Below are positions 8,912-18,258 of a stretch of DNA of 64,000 nt, piece by piece; the stretch's first letter is position 1, and each line of letters opens with the position of its first letter. The notes beneath the pieces were generated by a model. It worked only from the letters and a program-made list of their open reading frames with translations, ran no database searches and was not told the origin of the DNA. A program made the position numbers and the translations under genes. Source of the stretch: Polyangiaceae bacterium (GTDB lineage: Bacteria > Myxococcota_A > Polyangia > Polyangiales > Polyangiaceae). The stretch is taken from assembly GCA_020849655.1 (NCBI GenBank), contig JADLFU010000212.1:1-64000 (forward strand), written 5' to 3'.

Positions 8912-10858
8912 ATGAGACGCTCCTCCTTGGTCACCGGCCTCGCCCTCGCCTCCTGGTTCGTCGCGTGCGGCGGCGGCGCGGACGACACCTCGGGCCCGAG
9001 CGCCACCGCGGGCGCCGGTGGCAAGAGCGGCGCCGGGGGGGCTCACGCGGGGCGCGGCGGCGCGGGCCAGGGCGGAGCCAGCGGCGCCGGGAAGGGCGGC
9101 AGCAACAGCGCTGGCGGCGCGGGCGCCAACAGCGCAGGTAACAACAACGCCGGGAGCGCAGGCAACAACAGCGCCGGTAGCAACAGCGCGGGCAACAACA
9201 GCGCGGGCAACAACAGCGCGGGCAACAACAGCGCGGGCAACAACAGCGCGGGCAACAACAGCGCGGGGAGCGGGGGCGCGGCTGGCAACGCGGCGGCCGG
9301 CAGCGCGGGCAAGGCGACCGCGGGCAGCGGCGGCGGCGCAGGCAAGGGCGGCGCCGCGGCCGCCACCTGCGCCCCGGCGCCGGGCGGAGGGAGCGTCACC
9401 GTCCAGGCCCCGACGTTGAAGACGACGCTGAAGGACCGCTGGCAGGAGGCGTGGCAGGCCTCGCCCGCGGTGGCGGACCTCGACGGCGACGGCGTGAGCG
9501 AGATCGTCGTCGCGCGGGCGGACGTCCTCGTCATCTGGTCGCCCTCCGGCGCCGTGAAGGCGAAGGTGCCGACCGGCGGCGGGCGGATCTGGTCGAGCCC
9601 GGTGGTCGCCGATCTGCGCCCGGAGCCCGGCCAGGAGGTCGCGTTCGCCGCCGGGAACAAGCTGTTCGTGGTCGACGCGAAGGGCGCCGTGATGTCCGGC
9701 TTCCCGGTCACGTGGGTGGGCGAGCTGCGCAGCCTGGCGGCCGGAGATCTCGACGGCGACGGCGCGCTCGAGCTGGTGGTGGCCCCGGCGGACGGCGGCG
9801 ACTCGGGCGACGTGATGAACGCCTGGCACGCGGCGGACGGATCGAAGGTCGCTGGGTTCCCCCCGAACGCGACCGGCACCTCCGGGTGCGATGCCAAGTG
9901 TTACGTCGCCGGCTGCTACGACCAGAACGTCGCGCTCGGCGATCTCGACGGCGACGGCAAGGCGGACGTGGTGGTGGGCCATGACAACGCGTACGCGAGC
10001 TTCCACCGCGGGGACGGCGTCGCGTTCGACGCGAACGCGATGTTCACGAAGGTGAAGAAGACGCCGGGCGTGCGCTACTTGCACGATCTCGCGCTCTCCA
10101 TCCAGGGCTACGCCGACGACGAGGACACGGCCCTGCAGGCGCACTTCACCAACTCCGCGCCGGCCATCGCGGACGTCGACGGTGACGGCAAGCAGGACGT
10201 GATCCTGCTCGGCAGCGTGCAGAACGCGGCGCAGTCCGACCGCCTGAAGGGCGTGGGCCTGTGGGTGCTCCACGCCGACGCGAGCCGCCTCGCCGCGTGG
10301 CAGACGCCGTTCCACGCGCCCGACTACCTGGCGGGTTTGTGGGATTTCGACGGGACGAACGTCGTCGGCGCGACCAACCAGGTGTCGGTCGCCGATCTGC
10401 ACCCGACGCCCGGCCCCGAGCTCGTGTTCGCCGGGTTCGACGGGCGCATCCACGCGGTGTCGGCCGCGCGGCAGGAGCTCTGGGCGACCACCTACACGAC
10501 GGATCCGAATGTGCTGACGGGGGGCGTCGCGCTGGCCGACCTGTCGGGCGACGGGCGCCCGGAGGTCGTGTTCGCGACCTACAGCACCGACGCGGGCAAG
10601 GGCGCGCTGTTCGTCCTCGACGCGGGCGGCGCCGTGCTGCACGAGCTTCCGCTGCCCAGGCGCGGCGGCATGCCCGTCCCGACGATCGCGGACGTCGATG
10701 GCGACGGCGCCCTCGAGATCGTCGTCTCGCTGAAGGACGCCGAGGACAAGGTCGAGAGCGTGCGCGTGTACGGCGTCGCGGGCTCGTCCACGAACTGCCT
10801 GCCCTGGCCCACCGGCCGCGGGAACCCGCTGCGAGACGGGCGCCCCCAGCAGCTCTGA
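8912..10858 (+). CDS. FG-GAP/VCBS repeat surface lipoprotein
   Basis: 648 residues. Lipoprotein signal ending ASWFVACGG, then a ~140-residue low-complexity linker of Gly, Ala, Ser and Asn, including repeated NNSAG units. From about residue 165 follow FG-GAP-type blades with Ca-binding DxDGDG loops: VADLDGDGVSEIVV, AGDLDGDGALELVV, LGDLDGDGKADVVV, IADVDGDGKQDVIL, LADLSGDGRPEVVF, IADVDGDGALEIVV. These should form a beta-propeller outside the cell, perhaps for binding or adhesion. ATG 8912 is preferred because it gives the lipoprotein signal. Confidence 0.85.
   Translation: MRRSSLVTGLALASWFVACGGGADDTSGPSATAGAGGKSGAGGAHAGRGGAGQGGASGAGKGGSNSAGGAGANSAGNNNAGSAGNNSAGSNSAGNNSAGNNSAGNNSAGNNSAGNNSAGSGGAAGNAAAGSAGKATAGSGGGAGKGGAAAATCAPAPGGGSVTVQAPTLKTTLKDRWQEAWQASPAVADLDGDGVSEIVVARADVLVIWSPSGAVKAKVPTGGGRIWSSPVVADLRPEPGQEVAFAAGNKLFVVDAKGAVMSGFPVTWVGELRSLAAGDLDGDGALELVVAPADGGDSGDVMNAWHAADGSKVAGFPPNATGTSGCDAKCYVAGCYDQNVALGDLDGDGKADVVVGHDNAYASFHRGDGVAFDANAMFTKVKKTPGVRYLHDLALSIQGYADDEDTALQAHFTNSAPAIADVDGDGKQDVILLGSVQNAAQSDRLKGVGLWVLHADASRLAAWQTPFHAPDYLAGLWDFDGTNVVGATNQVSVADLHPTPGPELVFAGFDGRIHAVSAARQELWATTYTTDPNVLTGGVALADLSGDGRPEVVFATYSTDAGKGALFVLDAGGAVLHELPLPRRGGMPVPTIADVDGDGALEIVVSLKDAEDKVESVRVYGVAGSSTNCLPWPTGRGNPLRDGRPQQL
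9181..9267 (+). repeat. 15-bp tandem repeat encoding NNSAG
   Basis: CAACAGCGCGGGCAA repeats perfectly five times from 9181 to 9255, with a partial sixth copy. Degenerate copies extend on both sides (about 9124-9280). The unit is a multiple of three, so copy-number change would alter linker length without breaking the frame. Confidence 0.95.
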
Positions 10859-10872
10859 CGACGTCAGGGGCG

Positions 10873-11952
10873 TCAGCGCTTCGCCCGGGCGAGGCGCCAC
10901 GCGCCCGACTCGCCCGCGGCCCACACCTCGCCGCCTCGGCCGAACACCTCGGCGAGCGGCCCGCTCGGGCCCTTCACGCGGGCCCACGCCGCGCCGTCGA
11001 ACCGCGCGACCCCGTCGGCGGTCGCGAGCCAGACATCGCTCGGCCCCGTGCCCCACATCCCGAGCGGCCGCGCGCCGGGCGCGTCATGCCGCGACCACGC
11101 GCCGTGCTTCAGGTGGTGGAGCGCGCCCGCGCCTGGCTCGCTCAGCCACAGCTCGTCGCCGGTCGCGAACACCCCGCCGATCTGCCCGACGGGGGAGGGT
11201 GGCGCGACGCGGGTCCAGGCCTTGTCGGCGTCGAGCCGGCCGACCGCGCCGTCGAGCAGCCCCCACGCGCGGCCGTCGTGCAGCTCGACGCGGAAGGGCG
11301 CGACGCTCGCGCGCAGCATTTTCCAGCCGGTGCGGCGCTTGATGATGCAGTCGTCGCCGACCTTGCACACGACCTCCGGGTCCGCGTGGCCGAGCAGGCC
11401 GAACAGCGCCGCGAGCGGCGGATCGGCGAGCTTCGCGAGCTCGTTCTTCTCCGCGATCCAGCGCCCGCCCTTCCAGCGGAGGTACAGCTGACGCGCGCCG
11501 CCGGCGTCCGTCCTCGCGCCCATGATGCGCGGCCAGTCATCGCGCCCGAAGTAGACGCGCGCGTCGTCGCGGACGCCGGGGGGAGGTCGGAGCGCCTCGG
11601 GCAGGGGGACGCGCCGCCACGCGCCGCCCTCGAGCAGCCAAGGATCACCCGCGAGCGCCGCGACGCGCGGCTCGCCGAGCGCGAGCGACGTCACGGGCGC
11701 CTCGAGCTCGCGCGTCCAGGCGCCGAGATCGAGCGGCGTCGGCGCGGCCGGCGTCGCCGCGCTCGCGCTGGCGGCCGGGGGAGGGGCAGCCGTCGCGCTC
11801 GGATCGATCACCGCGGACGACGGCGCGGGAGCGTCGGTCGGCGCCGCGGGCGAAGGGCGCGAGCCGCTCGTCGCAGGCGGGGCGGCGGCGCACGCGGCGA
11901 GGGACAACGCGCATGGGAGCACGGCGCGCGCGCGCCAGGATCGCGCGCTCAC
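10873..11952 (-). CDS. Lipoprotein with Pro/Ala linker and propeller-like domain
   Basis: 359 residues. N-terminus RAVLPCALSLAACAAAPP is a lipoprotein signal, followed by a Pro/Ala/Ser linker to about residue 75. The rest has repeated short motifs (GGAWRRVPL, GGRWIAEKN, DKAWTRVAPP, GTGPSDVWLATADGVARFDGAAW) typical of beta-propeller repeats in myxobacterial outer-surface proteins. Function unknown. GTG at 11952 overlaps the TGA of the kinase gene upstream (GTGA), so the three genes 13207-10873 probably form one operon. Confidence 0.75.
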   Translation of the reverse strand: MSARSWRARAVLPCALSLAACAAAPPATSGSRPSPAAPTDAPAPSSAVIDPSATAAPPPAASASAATPAAPTPLDLGAWTRELEAPVTSLALGEPRVAALAGDPWLLEGGAWRRVPLPEALRPPPGVRDDARVYFGRDDWPRIMGARTDAGGARQLYLRWKGGRWIAEKNELAKLADPPLAALFGLLGHADPEVVCKVGDDCIIKRRTGWKMLRASVAPFRVELHDGRAWGLLDGAVGRLDADKAWTRVAPPSPVGQIGGVFATGDELWLSEPGAGALHHLKHGAWSRHDAPGARPLGMWGTGPSDVWLATADGVARFDGAAWARVKGPSGPLAEVFGRGGEVWAAGESGAWRLARAKR

Positions 11953-12773
11953 CTCGGCACCGGCGCGCGGTCGAGGCCTATCGTGAGGGTGAGCGAAGGC
12001 GATCCCGCGCGGGCGCGCGCGAGGCCGGGCAGGTACGCGCGGTACGCCGGGAGGAACCGCTCGACGTAGTCGCGGGCGTCGTCGTCGGAGAGCGCGGGCT
12101 CCCCTCGCGCTCGGCGCGCGCGCTCCGCGTCGACGCGCCACGTGACGATGTCGTCGATCGAGGCCGGCGAGAGCGCGACGCGCCCGTCGAGCAGCGACGT
12201 CCACGCGTCGTACGCGCCGAGCAGCGCGTTCGGCGCGCGCAGCTCCCCGGGGACGCGATCCTCCGCCAGCGGCTCGAACCCCAGCATCCAGCCCTCGAGG
12301 ATCACGAGGTCGAGCGGCGGCTCGATCATGCGCCACGCCGTCACGGGCGCGCGATCGCCGCGGCCCGCGTGGGCCGACTTGTCGTACACTGGCGCGAGCG
12401 TCCGGCGTCCGTCGGCGAGCGCCGCGAGCGTGCGGCGACCGAGCTCGACGTCATGCGTCCCGGGGTAGCCGCGGTGCTCGAGCGTGCGGTCGCGCGGGTG
12501 GCGCGCGGCGAGCTCGAGCTGGGCGTCGCGCCTGAGGTAGAAATCGTCGATCGACAGATCGACCGCGCGCACGCCGATCACGTCGAGGGCGTCGACCAGG
12601 TGGCGCGCGAGAGAGCTCTTCCCGCAGCCCTGGGGGCCGTTGATCCCGATGATGACAGGGTGGCTCGCAGAGCGGTCTACGACGCCGAGGCAGAACTCCC
12701 CGACCTCCAGGTAGTACGCCGCGCGGACGGGATCGTCGATGCGCGCCGCGAGCGCGCGGCCGAGCTCGCTCAT
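11949..12773 (-). CDS. P-loop kinase, D-glycerate 3-kinase (GLYK/Tda10) family
   Basis: 274 residues. Walker A GINGPQGCGKSS near residue 45, then DLSIDDFYL, the loop RGYPGTHDVELG, YDKSAHAGRGDR and VILEGWMLGF, all hallmarks of the plant GLYK/yeast Tda10 family. Known members phosphorylate D-glycerate to 3-phosphoglycerate, but substrate in bacteria is not established for every branch. ATG at 12773 overlaps the stop of the EVE gene (ATGA). Confidence 0.82.
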   Translation of the reverse strand: MSELGRALAARIDDPVRAAYYLEVGEFCLGVVDRSASHPVIIGINGPQGCGKSSLARHLVDALDVIGVRAVDLSIDDFYLRRDAQLELAARHPRDRTLEHRGYPGTHDVELGRRTLAALADGRRTLAPVYDKSAHAGRGDRAPVTAWRMIEPPLDLVILEGWMLGFEPLAEDRVPGELRAPNALLGAYDAWTSLLDGRVALSPASIDDIVTWRVDAERARRARGEPALSDDDARDYVERFLPAYRAYLPGLARARAGSPSLTLTIGLDRAPVPR

Positions 12774-13207
12774 CGCCGCCGCGCCGCCTTCGGGAGCCTG
12801 GTGCGACCGAGCTTCAGGATGACGTCGACCTCCGGCCACGACACCTCGACGACCGACAGCCGCGAGCGTCGCAGGAGCGACATGCCCGCGAGCGCGGGCG
12901 TCGCCTTGATCGTCGCCAGGTTCACCGGCGCTGCGAGCGGCGCGAGCGGCGTGATCTCGACGGCGCTCCAGTCGTCGGTGGTGGTCGGATCCTGGTGCGC
13001 CTCCCGCGCCACCTGCGCGAGCCCGACGACCGCCTTGCCCTCGTTCGAGTGGTAGTAGAGGAGCAGATCCCCCGCGCGCATCGCCCGGAGGTTGTTGCGC
13101 GCCTCGTAGTTGCGCACGCCGTCCCAGGTGGCGCGGCCGTCGCGGACGAGGTCCGCGTACGAGTACTTGTACGGCTCGCTCTTCACGAGCCACGCCCGCT
13201 TCGACAC
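12770..13207 (-). CDS. EVE domain protein (PUA-like fold)
   Basis: 145 residues, a complete single EVE domain: WLVKSEPYKYSYADL, TWDGVRNYEARNNLRAM, GDLLLYYHSN and VVGLAQVAREA. EVE proteins, related to human THYN1, are thought to bind modified bases in DNA or RNA; the cellular role in most bacteria is unknown. GTG start at 13207. First gene of the EVE-kinase-lipoprotein operon. Confidence 0.92.
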   Translation of the reverse strand: MSKRAWLVKSEPYKYSYADLVRDGRATWDGVRNYEARNNLRAMRAGDLLLYYHSNEGKAVVGLAQVAREAHQDPTTTDDWSAVEITPLAPLAAPVNLATIKATPALAGMSLLRRSRLSVVEVSWPEVDVILKLGRTRLPKAARRR

Positions 13208-13280
13208 CGCGGCATCCTAGCGATCTTCGGACCGCGACGAACCGGTTTGTCGGCGCGCGGGGCCGTGGCAAGAGCGCGGG

Positions 13281-14740
13281 ATGCGCGCCTCTTCCCTCGC
13301 CCTCGCCCTGTTCACCTCGATCGCTGCGTGCGGCTCGGGCGACGACGACGACGGGGCCGCGCAGCCCGCGAGCCTCCCCCCGGCGACGGGCGTCGCGATC
13401 TCCGAGATCAGCCTCTACCAGGGCGTGCAGGTGCCGCTGATGCAGGGCGGCGCGGAGGCGGCGCACGTCGCGCCGGTCGTGGCCGGGCGCGCGGGCCTCC
13501 TGCGGGTGCACTTCGCGCCGACGGACGGCTTCACGCCGCGCGAGATCCTCGTGCGTCTCGAGGTCACCGCGGGCGACACGAAGCGCACCGTCGAGCAGCG
13601 CGGCACCGTCTCGGGTGACTCTCGCGTCGAGGATCTCGGCACGACCGCGAACCTCGCGCTCCCGGGCGAGCTGGTCGCCGAGGGCGCGTCGTACTCGCTG
13701 TCGCTGCTCGAGGTCGCGCCGGGCGCGTCGTACGACGGTGACTCCGCGGGCGCCCGCTGGCCTGCCGAGGGCGAGCAGCCGCTCGGCGCGGTCCGCACGA
13801 ACGACGTGCAGCGCGTCGTCATCGTGCCGATCGAGTACCACGGCGACGGCTCGGGGCGCCTGCCCGACACGAGCGACGCCGCGCTCGAGCGCCTGCGGGC
13901 GCAGATGTTCGCGCGCTACCCGACGCCCAGGGTCGAGCTGTCGGTCGGCGCGCCGCTGTCGTTCTCGACGAAGCTCGCGGCGACCAGCAGCGGCGGCTGG
14001 CAGGAGCTCACGAAGTCCGTCATCAAGCGACGCGCCGCCGACGCGCCCGACAGGGACGTCTACTACTACGGCCTCATCGCGCCCGCGCCCTCGTTCGCCG
14101 CGTTCTGCAGCGGCGGCTGCATCGCGGGGCTGACGGTGAACCAGGTCGGCTCGCAGCCCGCCGAGCTGCGCGTGAGCACCGGGCTCGGCTTCGGGGACGA
14201 GGGCAGCGCGGAGACGTTCGTCCACGAGCTCGGCCACGCGCACGGGCTGAAGCACGCGCCCTGCACGCAGTTCGGCGGCATAGCGGACGTCGACAAGCAG
14301 TACCCCCACCAGGGCGCCCACCTCGGCGTGTACGGGTACGATCTCGAGGCCGGTCAGCTCAAGCCGCCCTCCGCGTGGGTCGACATGATGAGCTACTGCG
14401 AGCCGACGTGGATCAGCGACTACCACTACGCGAAGCTCGCGACCGAGCTGCAGCGGGTCGCGGGCGGCGCCCGCCTGGTGCCGCCCTTGCCCGCGCCGCG
14501 GCGCTGGCGCCTCGTGTCGGTCGACGCCGGCGGCACGGCGTCGCTCGGCGCGTCGATCCCGGCCGTCGATCTGCCGACCGGCGAGCCCGTCGACGTGACG
14601 CTCCTCGGCGCGGACGGCGCGCCGCTGCGGGTGGTCACCGGCTACTCTCACGGCTGGGACCACGCGCCGGGCGCGCTCGTGCTCGTGCCGGACGCGGACG
14701 ACGCGGCCTCGGCACGCACCACGCCGCGCAGTCCCTTAGC
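13281..14740 (+). CDS. Lipoprotein zinc metalloprotease (metzincin-like); 3' end uncertain
   Basis: Lipoprotein signal LFTSIAACGSGDDDD, then a beta-rich N-terminal half, then the zinc motif FVHELGHAHGLKH (HExxHxxGxxH) near residue 314 with a later Met-turn-like DMMSYC. This is a secreted or surface peptidase of the metzincin type. The open frame does not stop near the end of meaningful sequence (about 14720) and runs to 15377 across the opposite-strand gene. One base out of frame there is a TAG at 14737-14739, four bases from the convergent stop. A 1-base indel near 14700-14735 is the likely explanation. End given is approximate. Confidence 0.8.
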
Positions 14741-16277
14741 GCAGCGACGCCACCGCGAGCCTGCCCGCCTGCCCGCCGGAGACCGCGCACGGGACGATCC
14801 CCGCGCCCATCGTCGAGGATCCACACAAGAACAACCCCTTCACGTCACCCTTCGCGCCGAAGCGGAGCGGGCCCATCTGATCGGGGGTGTACTCGGGCCC
14901 GTAGATCGCGCCGCGCGGCGACGCGGCGTAGGTCACGTTGGTGACGGGCGTCGCCACCTCGAGCGCCTTCACGTGGTCGCGGATCCCGGGCACGTAGCGC
15001 TCGACGCAGCCGAGGTAACGGTCGGCGAGGCGCGCCTTCAGCTCCTCGTACGCCGCGCCGCGCTTCATCGACTTCATGCCCTCCCACCCGGCGAACGGGT
15101 CGAACGGCGCGAGCGTGACGAGCTCGAGCGTGTGGTGCCCTGGCGGCGCCTTCGTCGGGTTGTCGGGATCCTTCAGCGACGGCGAGGACAGGAAGAAGAA
15201 GTCCGAGGCCGGCAGGCTCCCGCGCGCCATCACGTCGTAGAACCCGTCGAGATCGACCGACGGGTAGTGCCAGATGTTCGCCTCCGTCATCCCCGCCGCC
15301 GCGACGTCGAGATCGGTGCCGATGAACAGGCAGATCGACGCGAGCGACTGGCGCGTGCGGGCGGCCTTCCGCCGTGACGCCCGCGGCGCGTCGGGCTCGC
15401 GCAGCAGCTGCCCGTACGTCACCGTGGCGTCGACGTTGGAGATGACGGCGCGCGCGGAGAGCTCGACGCCGCAGCACTCCACGCCGATCGCGCGCCCCCG
15501 GTCGACGATGATGCGGTCGACGCGCGCGCTGCGACGGTGCTCGCCGCCGCGCTGCTCGAGCGCGGTGATCAGGCCGTCCCGGAGGGCCTTCGAGCCGCCG
15601 AGCGGGAAGTACGCGCCGCCGAGGTAGTGGTCGAGCACGCCGAGCCCGATCATCGCCGACGCGCGCCCGGGCGACAGCCCGTAGTCGCCGCCTTGCCCGG
15701 CGAGCACGGCGCGCAGCAGCGGATCCTTGATGAGCGGCGCCAGCAGCTCCGCGTACGTCGCCCGCGCGTACCTCACGAGCAGGGGGACGTGCGGCGCGAC
15801 GTCGAGCAGCGAGCGGACACCCTTCAGCCGCGCGAGCGCCGCGACCGCCTGGCGGAACTCCGCGAGCAGCGCGAAGAAGGCGTCGAGCCCCGCGCGCTCC
15901 GCGGGGAAGTCGCGCGCGAGCCTGTCGCGGTACACCTCCGCGCCCTTCGGCGTCTTCACCTCGTAGCCGGGGAACACGAGCCGGTCGAACCCGTCGGGAT
16001 CGAGCTCGCGGAACCGCAGCGTCTCCGCCAGCCCGAGGCGCTCGATCTGGCGCGTCAGCTGCTGCCCCGGCCCGCACTCGCCGACGTAGTGCAGGCCCGG
16101 ATCGAACGCGTATTTCCCGCGACGAAAGGGGTTCGTGTAGCCGCCGTGCTGCTTGCCGGCCTCGAGCAAGAGGACGCGCTTGCCCGCCGTCGCGGCCGTG
16201 ACCGCCGCGAACATCCCGCCGATGCCGCTGCCGATCACGATGACGTCGAACGCGCGAGTCTTCAGGGACGAGACCAT
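14736..16277 (-). CDS. FAD-dependent oxidoreductase, RetSat/CrtI (phytoene desaturase) type
   Basis: 513 residues. N-terminal dinucleotide fold VIVIGSGIGGMFAA and LLLEAGKQHGGYTNPF, the FDPGLHYVGE segment, and a C-terminal FAD-binding region LFLCGSSTMGAGIVPCAVSGG. This layout belongs to retinol saturases, carotenoid isomerases and CrtI desaturases (COG1233). Substrate is probably a polyene or lipid, but no carotenoid genes lie nearby. ATG 16277. Convergent with the metalloprotease gene. Confidence 0.85.
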   Translation of the reverse strand: MVSSLKTRAFDVIVIGSGIGGMFAAVTAATAGKRVLLLEAGKQHGGYTNPFRRGKYAFDPGLHYVGECGPGQQLTRQIERLGLAETLRFRELDPDGFDRLVFPGYEVKTPKGAEVYRDRLARDFPAERAGLDAFFALLAEFRQAVAALARLKGVRSLLDVAPHVPLLVRYARATYAELLAPLIKDPLLRAVLAGQGGDYGLSPGRASAMIGLGVLDHYLGGAYFPLGGSKALRDGLITALEQRGGEHRRSARVDRIIVDRGRAIGVECCGVELSARAVISNVDATVTYGQLLREPDAPRASRRKAARTRQSLASICLFIGTDLDVAAAGMTEANIWHYPSVDLDGFYDVMARGSLPASDFFFLSSPSLKDPDNPTKAPPGHHTLELVTLAPFDPFAGWEGMKSMKRGAAYEELKARLADRYLGCVERYVPGIRDHVKALEVATPVTNVTYAASPRGAIYGPEYTPDQMGPLRFGAKGDVKGLFLCGSSTMGAGIVPCAVSGGQAGRLAVASLR

Positions 16278-16311
16278 CTGCGCGCGAAGTCATCACCCCG
16301 GGGCCGCCACG

Positions 16312-18258
16312 TCAACGTGGGGCGCCGGGCAGCGCTCGGGAGGCGTGCGCGGGCACGTCGATCCCGCCGGCGGTCACGGCGTCGTCGCTCGAATTCCACG
16401 CGGTGCGCGCGCCGCTCGACGCGGTCCACACCAGCGGCACCCGCGCCGACGTCGAGCGCGCCACCAGATCGAGCACGGGGTTGGAGAGCGTCTCTGGCGG
16501 CGAGGCGAAGAGCACGTCGTCCGGCGCGGTGACGCGCCCCGACGTCGCCGCGGCGACGACGCCGGGATCGAGGCCCCACGCGAGCCGTGACGGATCGAGC
16601 TTGCGCAGATCGTCCGAGAGGAACAGCCCGCCCCCCGCGAACCCCACGAGCGCCGCGCCCGCCCTCACCTCGTCCTCGGAGAGCCGCCGGAGCAGGGGCG
16701 GATCGGCGTCGCAGAGGGTCGCCCGGCAGAAGGGCGTGCGCGCGGCGAGCGCGCGGGCCTCGTGCGCGACGAAGGTCCACGAGACGCTGGGCCCCTCGAG
16801 CGCGATGTCAGGGCCCACCCGCCACGCGTCGGCGTACGCGAGCGTGGGCAGCGGGGGCGCGCCGACGGCGACGATCAGCGTCTGCTCGCCGACGGCCGCC
16901 CGCACCAGCGAGAGCGCCCGCTCGTAGGCCTCTGCCCCCGTGACGCCCTCGCGGCGCGCGCCGTCCCACGTGCCGGCGAAGAGAAAATCGATCTTCACGA
17001 GCGACACACCCCACGCGACTAGCTGCTCCAGCGCCGCGGTCAGGTGCGCCGCCGCGCCGGGGTGCGTGACGTCGAGCACGCGCATGTCGCCGTGCTTCGG
17101 GTGTGGGTAGACGAGCCCCGGCACGAACCAGTCGGGGTGCGCCGCCCACACCTCGCTCTCGCCCGACGCGAGCAGCGGCGCCAGCCACACGCCGAGGCGC
17201 GCGCCGTCCGCGTCGAGGTCTCGCGCGAGGCCGTCGAGCCCGGAGGGGAACCTCGCCTCCGACGGGCGCCAGTCGCCCCACGCGCGCTGCCAGCCGTCGT
17301 CCACGACGACGAACGGGCGTTCGCCCGGCGGGATCACCGGCGCGAGGGCGGCCTTCGCGAGCCTCGCGTTGTCGCGGACCGCCGCCTCGTCGACCGAGTC
17401 CCAGAGCTCGTACCAGGAGTTCCAGCCGACCGGCGGCGCGACGGGGTGAGCCGCGCGGCGCGACGGGAGCCTGGCCGCGTACTGGTCGAATGGCAGGCCG
17501 GTCGAGACGAAGAACCGCTCGCCGAGGAGCGTCTCTCCGGCGCGCAACGCGACGCGCTCGCCGGTGCCGCCCGCCGCCGCGCGCAGGCGGACCTCGCCGT
17601 CGACGCCGCCGACCGCGATCCAAGGCTTCAGCCGGGACGACGTCGTCGCGCCGACGAACAGCGCGTGCTCGCGGCCTCCCACGTAGGTGAGCGTCCACGA
17701 CGGATCGCGCCCGTCGCGCAGCACCTCGGCGTCGCCCCGCCGCCCGAGCGCCTGATCGATCGCGCCGTCCGCGGGGAAGGGCCCGAGCGCGACGACCCCG
17801 CTCTGTGACCACGACTGGTAGCCGTTCGAGAGCCATCCGTCCGCGCCCGGCACGCGTCCCGCGCCGTCGAGCCCGAGGGCCTCCACGGTGACGTCGCGGC
17901 TCGCGAGGAGGCGGACCGACACCTCGCCGTCCACCACGCTCGCCTCGAGCTCGCCCGCGTCGGTCGCGCACGAGACACCGGCGGCGACGGCGCGACAGGG
18001 GCCCGACACCCAGCGCCCGTCGACGCGCGCGACCGGCGTGAGCGAGACCTCCACGCCGCAGCCGTCCGAGGCAGAGAGCGAGGCGCCGCGCACCACCACC
18101 CCACGCTGCGCGCAGCCCGGCGGCGCCCGGTCGGTCGCGCCGTCTCCCCCGCAGGCCGCGAGCCATGACAGCGAGATCGCCCCCGCGCGGGCGCGACCTC
18201 GCCGGATCAGTTGCAGCTCCAGCTGGAGCCGAACGGGAACCCTGACTTGCACACGCAC
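16312..18258 (-). CDS. Exported alpha-galactosidase-like glycoside hydrolase (GH36/clan GH-D)
   Basis: About 630-648 residues. N-terminal beta-sandwich with GWLSNGYQSWSQSG, then a barrel containing PPVGWNSWYELWDSV, FVVVDDGWQRAWGDW, the nucleophile Asp in LVKIDFLF and the acid/base Asp in RVGPDIAL. These fit melibiase-type enzymes releasing alpha-galactose or related sugars. The start is uncertain. SLSWLAACGGDG is a lipoprotein signal; GTG 18258 gives a 52-nt overlap with the preceding gene, while CTG at 18210 would start right at its stop codon. Confidence 0.8.
   Translation of the reverse strand: MRVQVRVPVRLQLELQLIRRGRARAGAISLSWLAACGGDGATDRAPPGCAQRGVVVRGASLSASDGCGVEVSLTPVARVDGRWVSGPCRAVAAGVSCATDAGELEASVVDGEVSVRLLASRDVTVEALGLDGAGRVPGADGWLSNGYQSWSQSGVVALGPFPADGAIDQALGRRGDAEVLRDGRDPSWTLTYVGGREHALFVGATTSSRLKPWIAVGGVDGEVRLRAAAGGTGERVALRAGETLLGERFFVSTGLPFDQYAARLPSRRAAHPVAPPVGWNSWYELWDSVDEAAVRDNARLAKAALAPVIPPGERPFVVVDDGWQRAWGDWRPSEARFPSGLDGLARDLDADGARLGVWLAPLLASGESEVWAAHPDWFVPGLVYPHPKHGDMRVLDVTHPGAAAHLTAALEQLVAWGVSLVKIDFLFAGTWDGARREGVTGAEAYERALSLVRAAVGEQTLIVAVGAPPLPTLAYADAWRVGPDIALEGPSVSWTFVAHEARALAARTPFCRATLCDADPPLLRRLSEDEVRAGAALVGFAGGGLFLSDDLRKLDPSRLAWGLDPGVVAAATSGRVTAPDDVLFASPPETLSNPVLDLVARSTSARVPLVWTASSGARTAWNSSDDAVTAGGIDVPAHASRALPGAPR

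Noticed and set aside
9124-9280. Regularly spaced repeats that might suggest a CRISPR array
   Set aside because: The copies are directly adjacent without spacers and encode an in-frame NNSAG linker.
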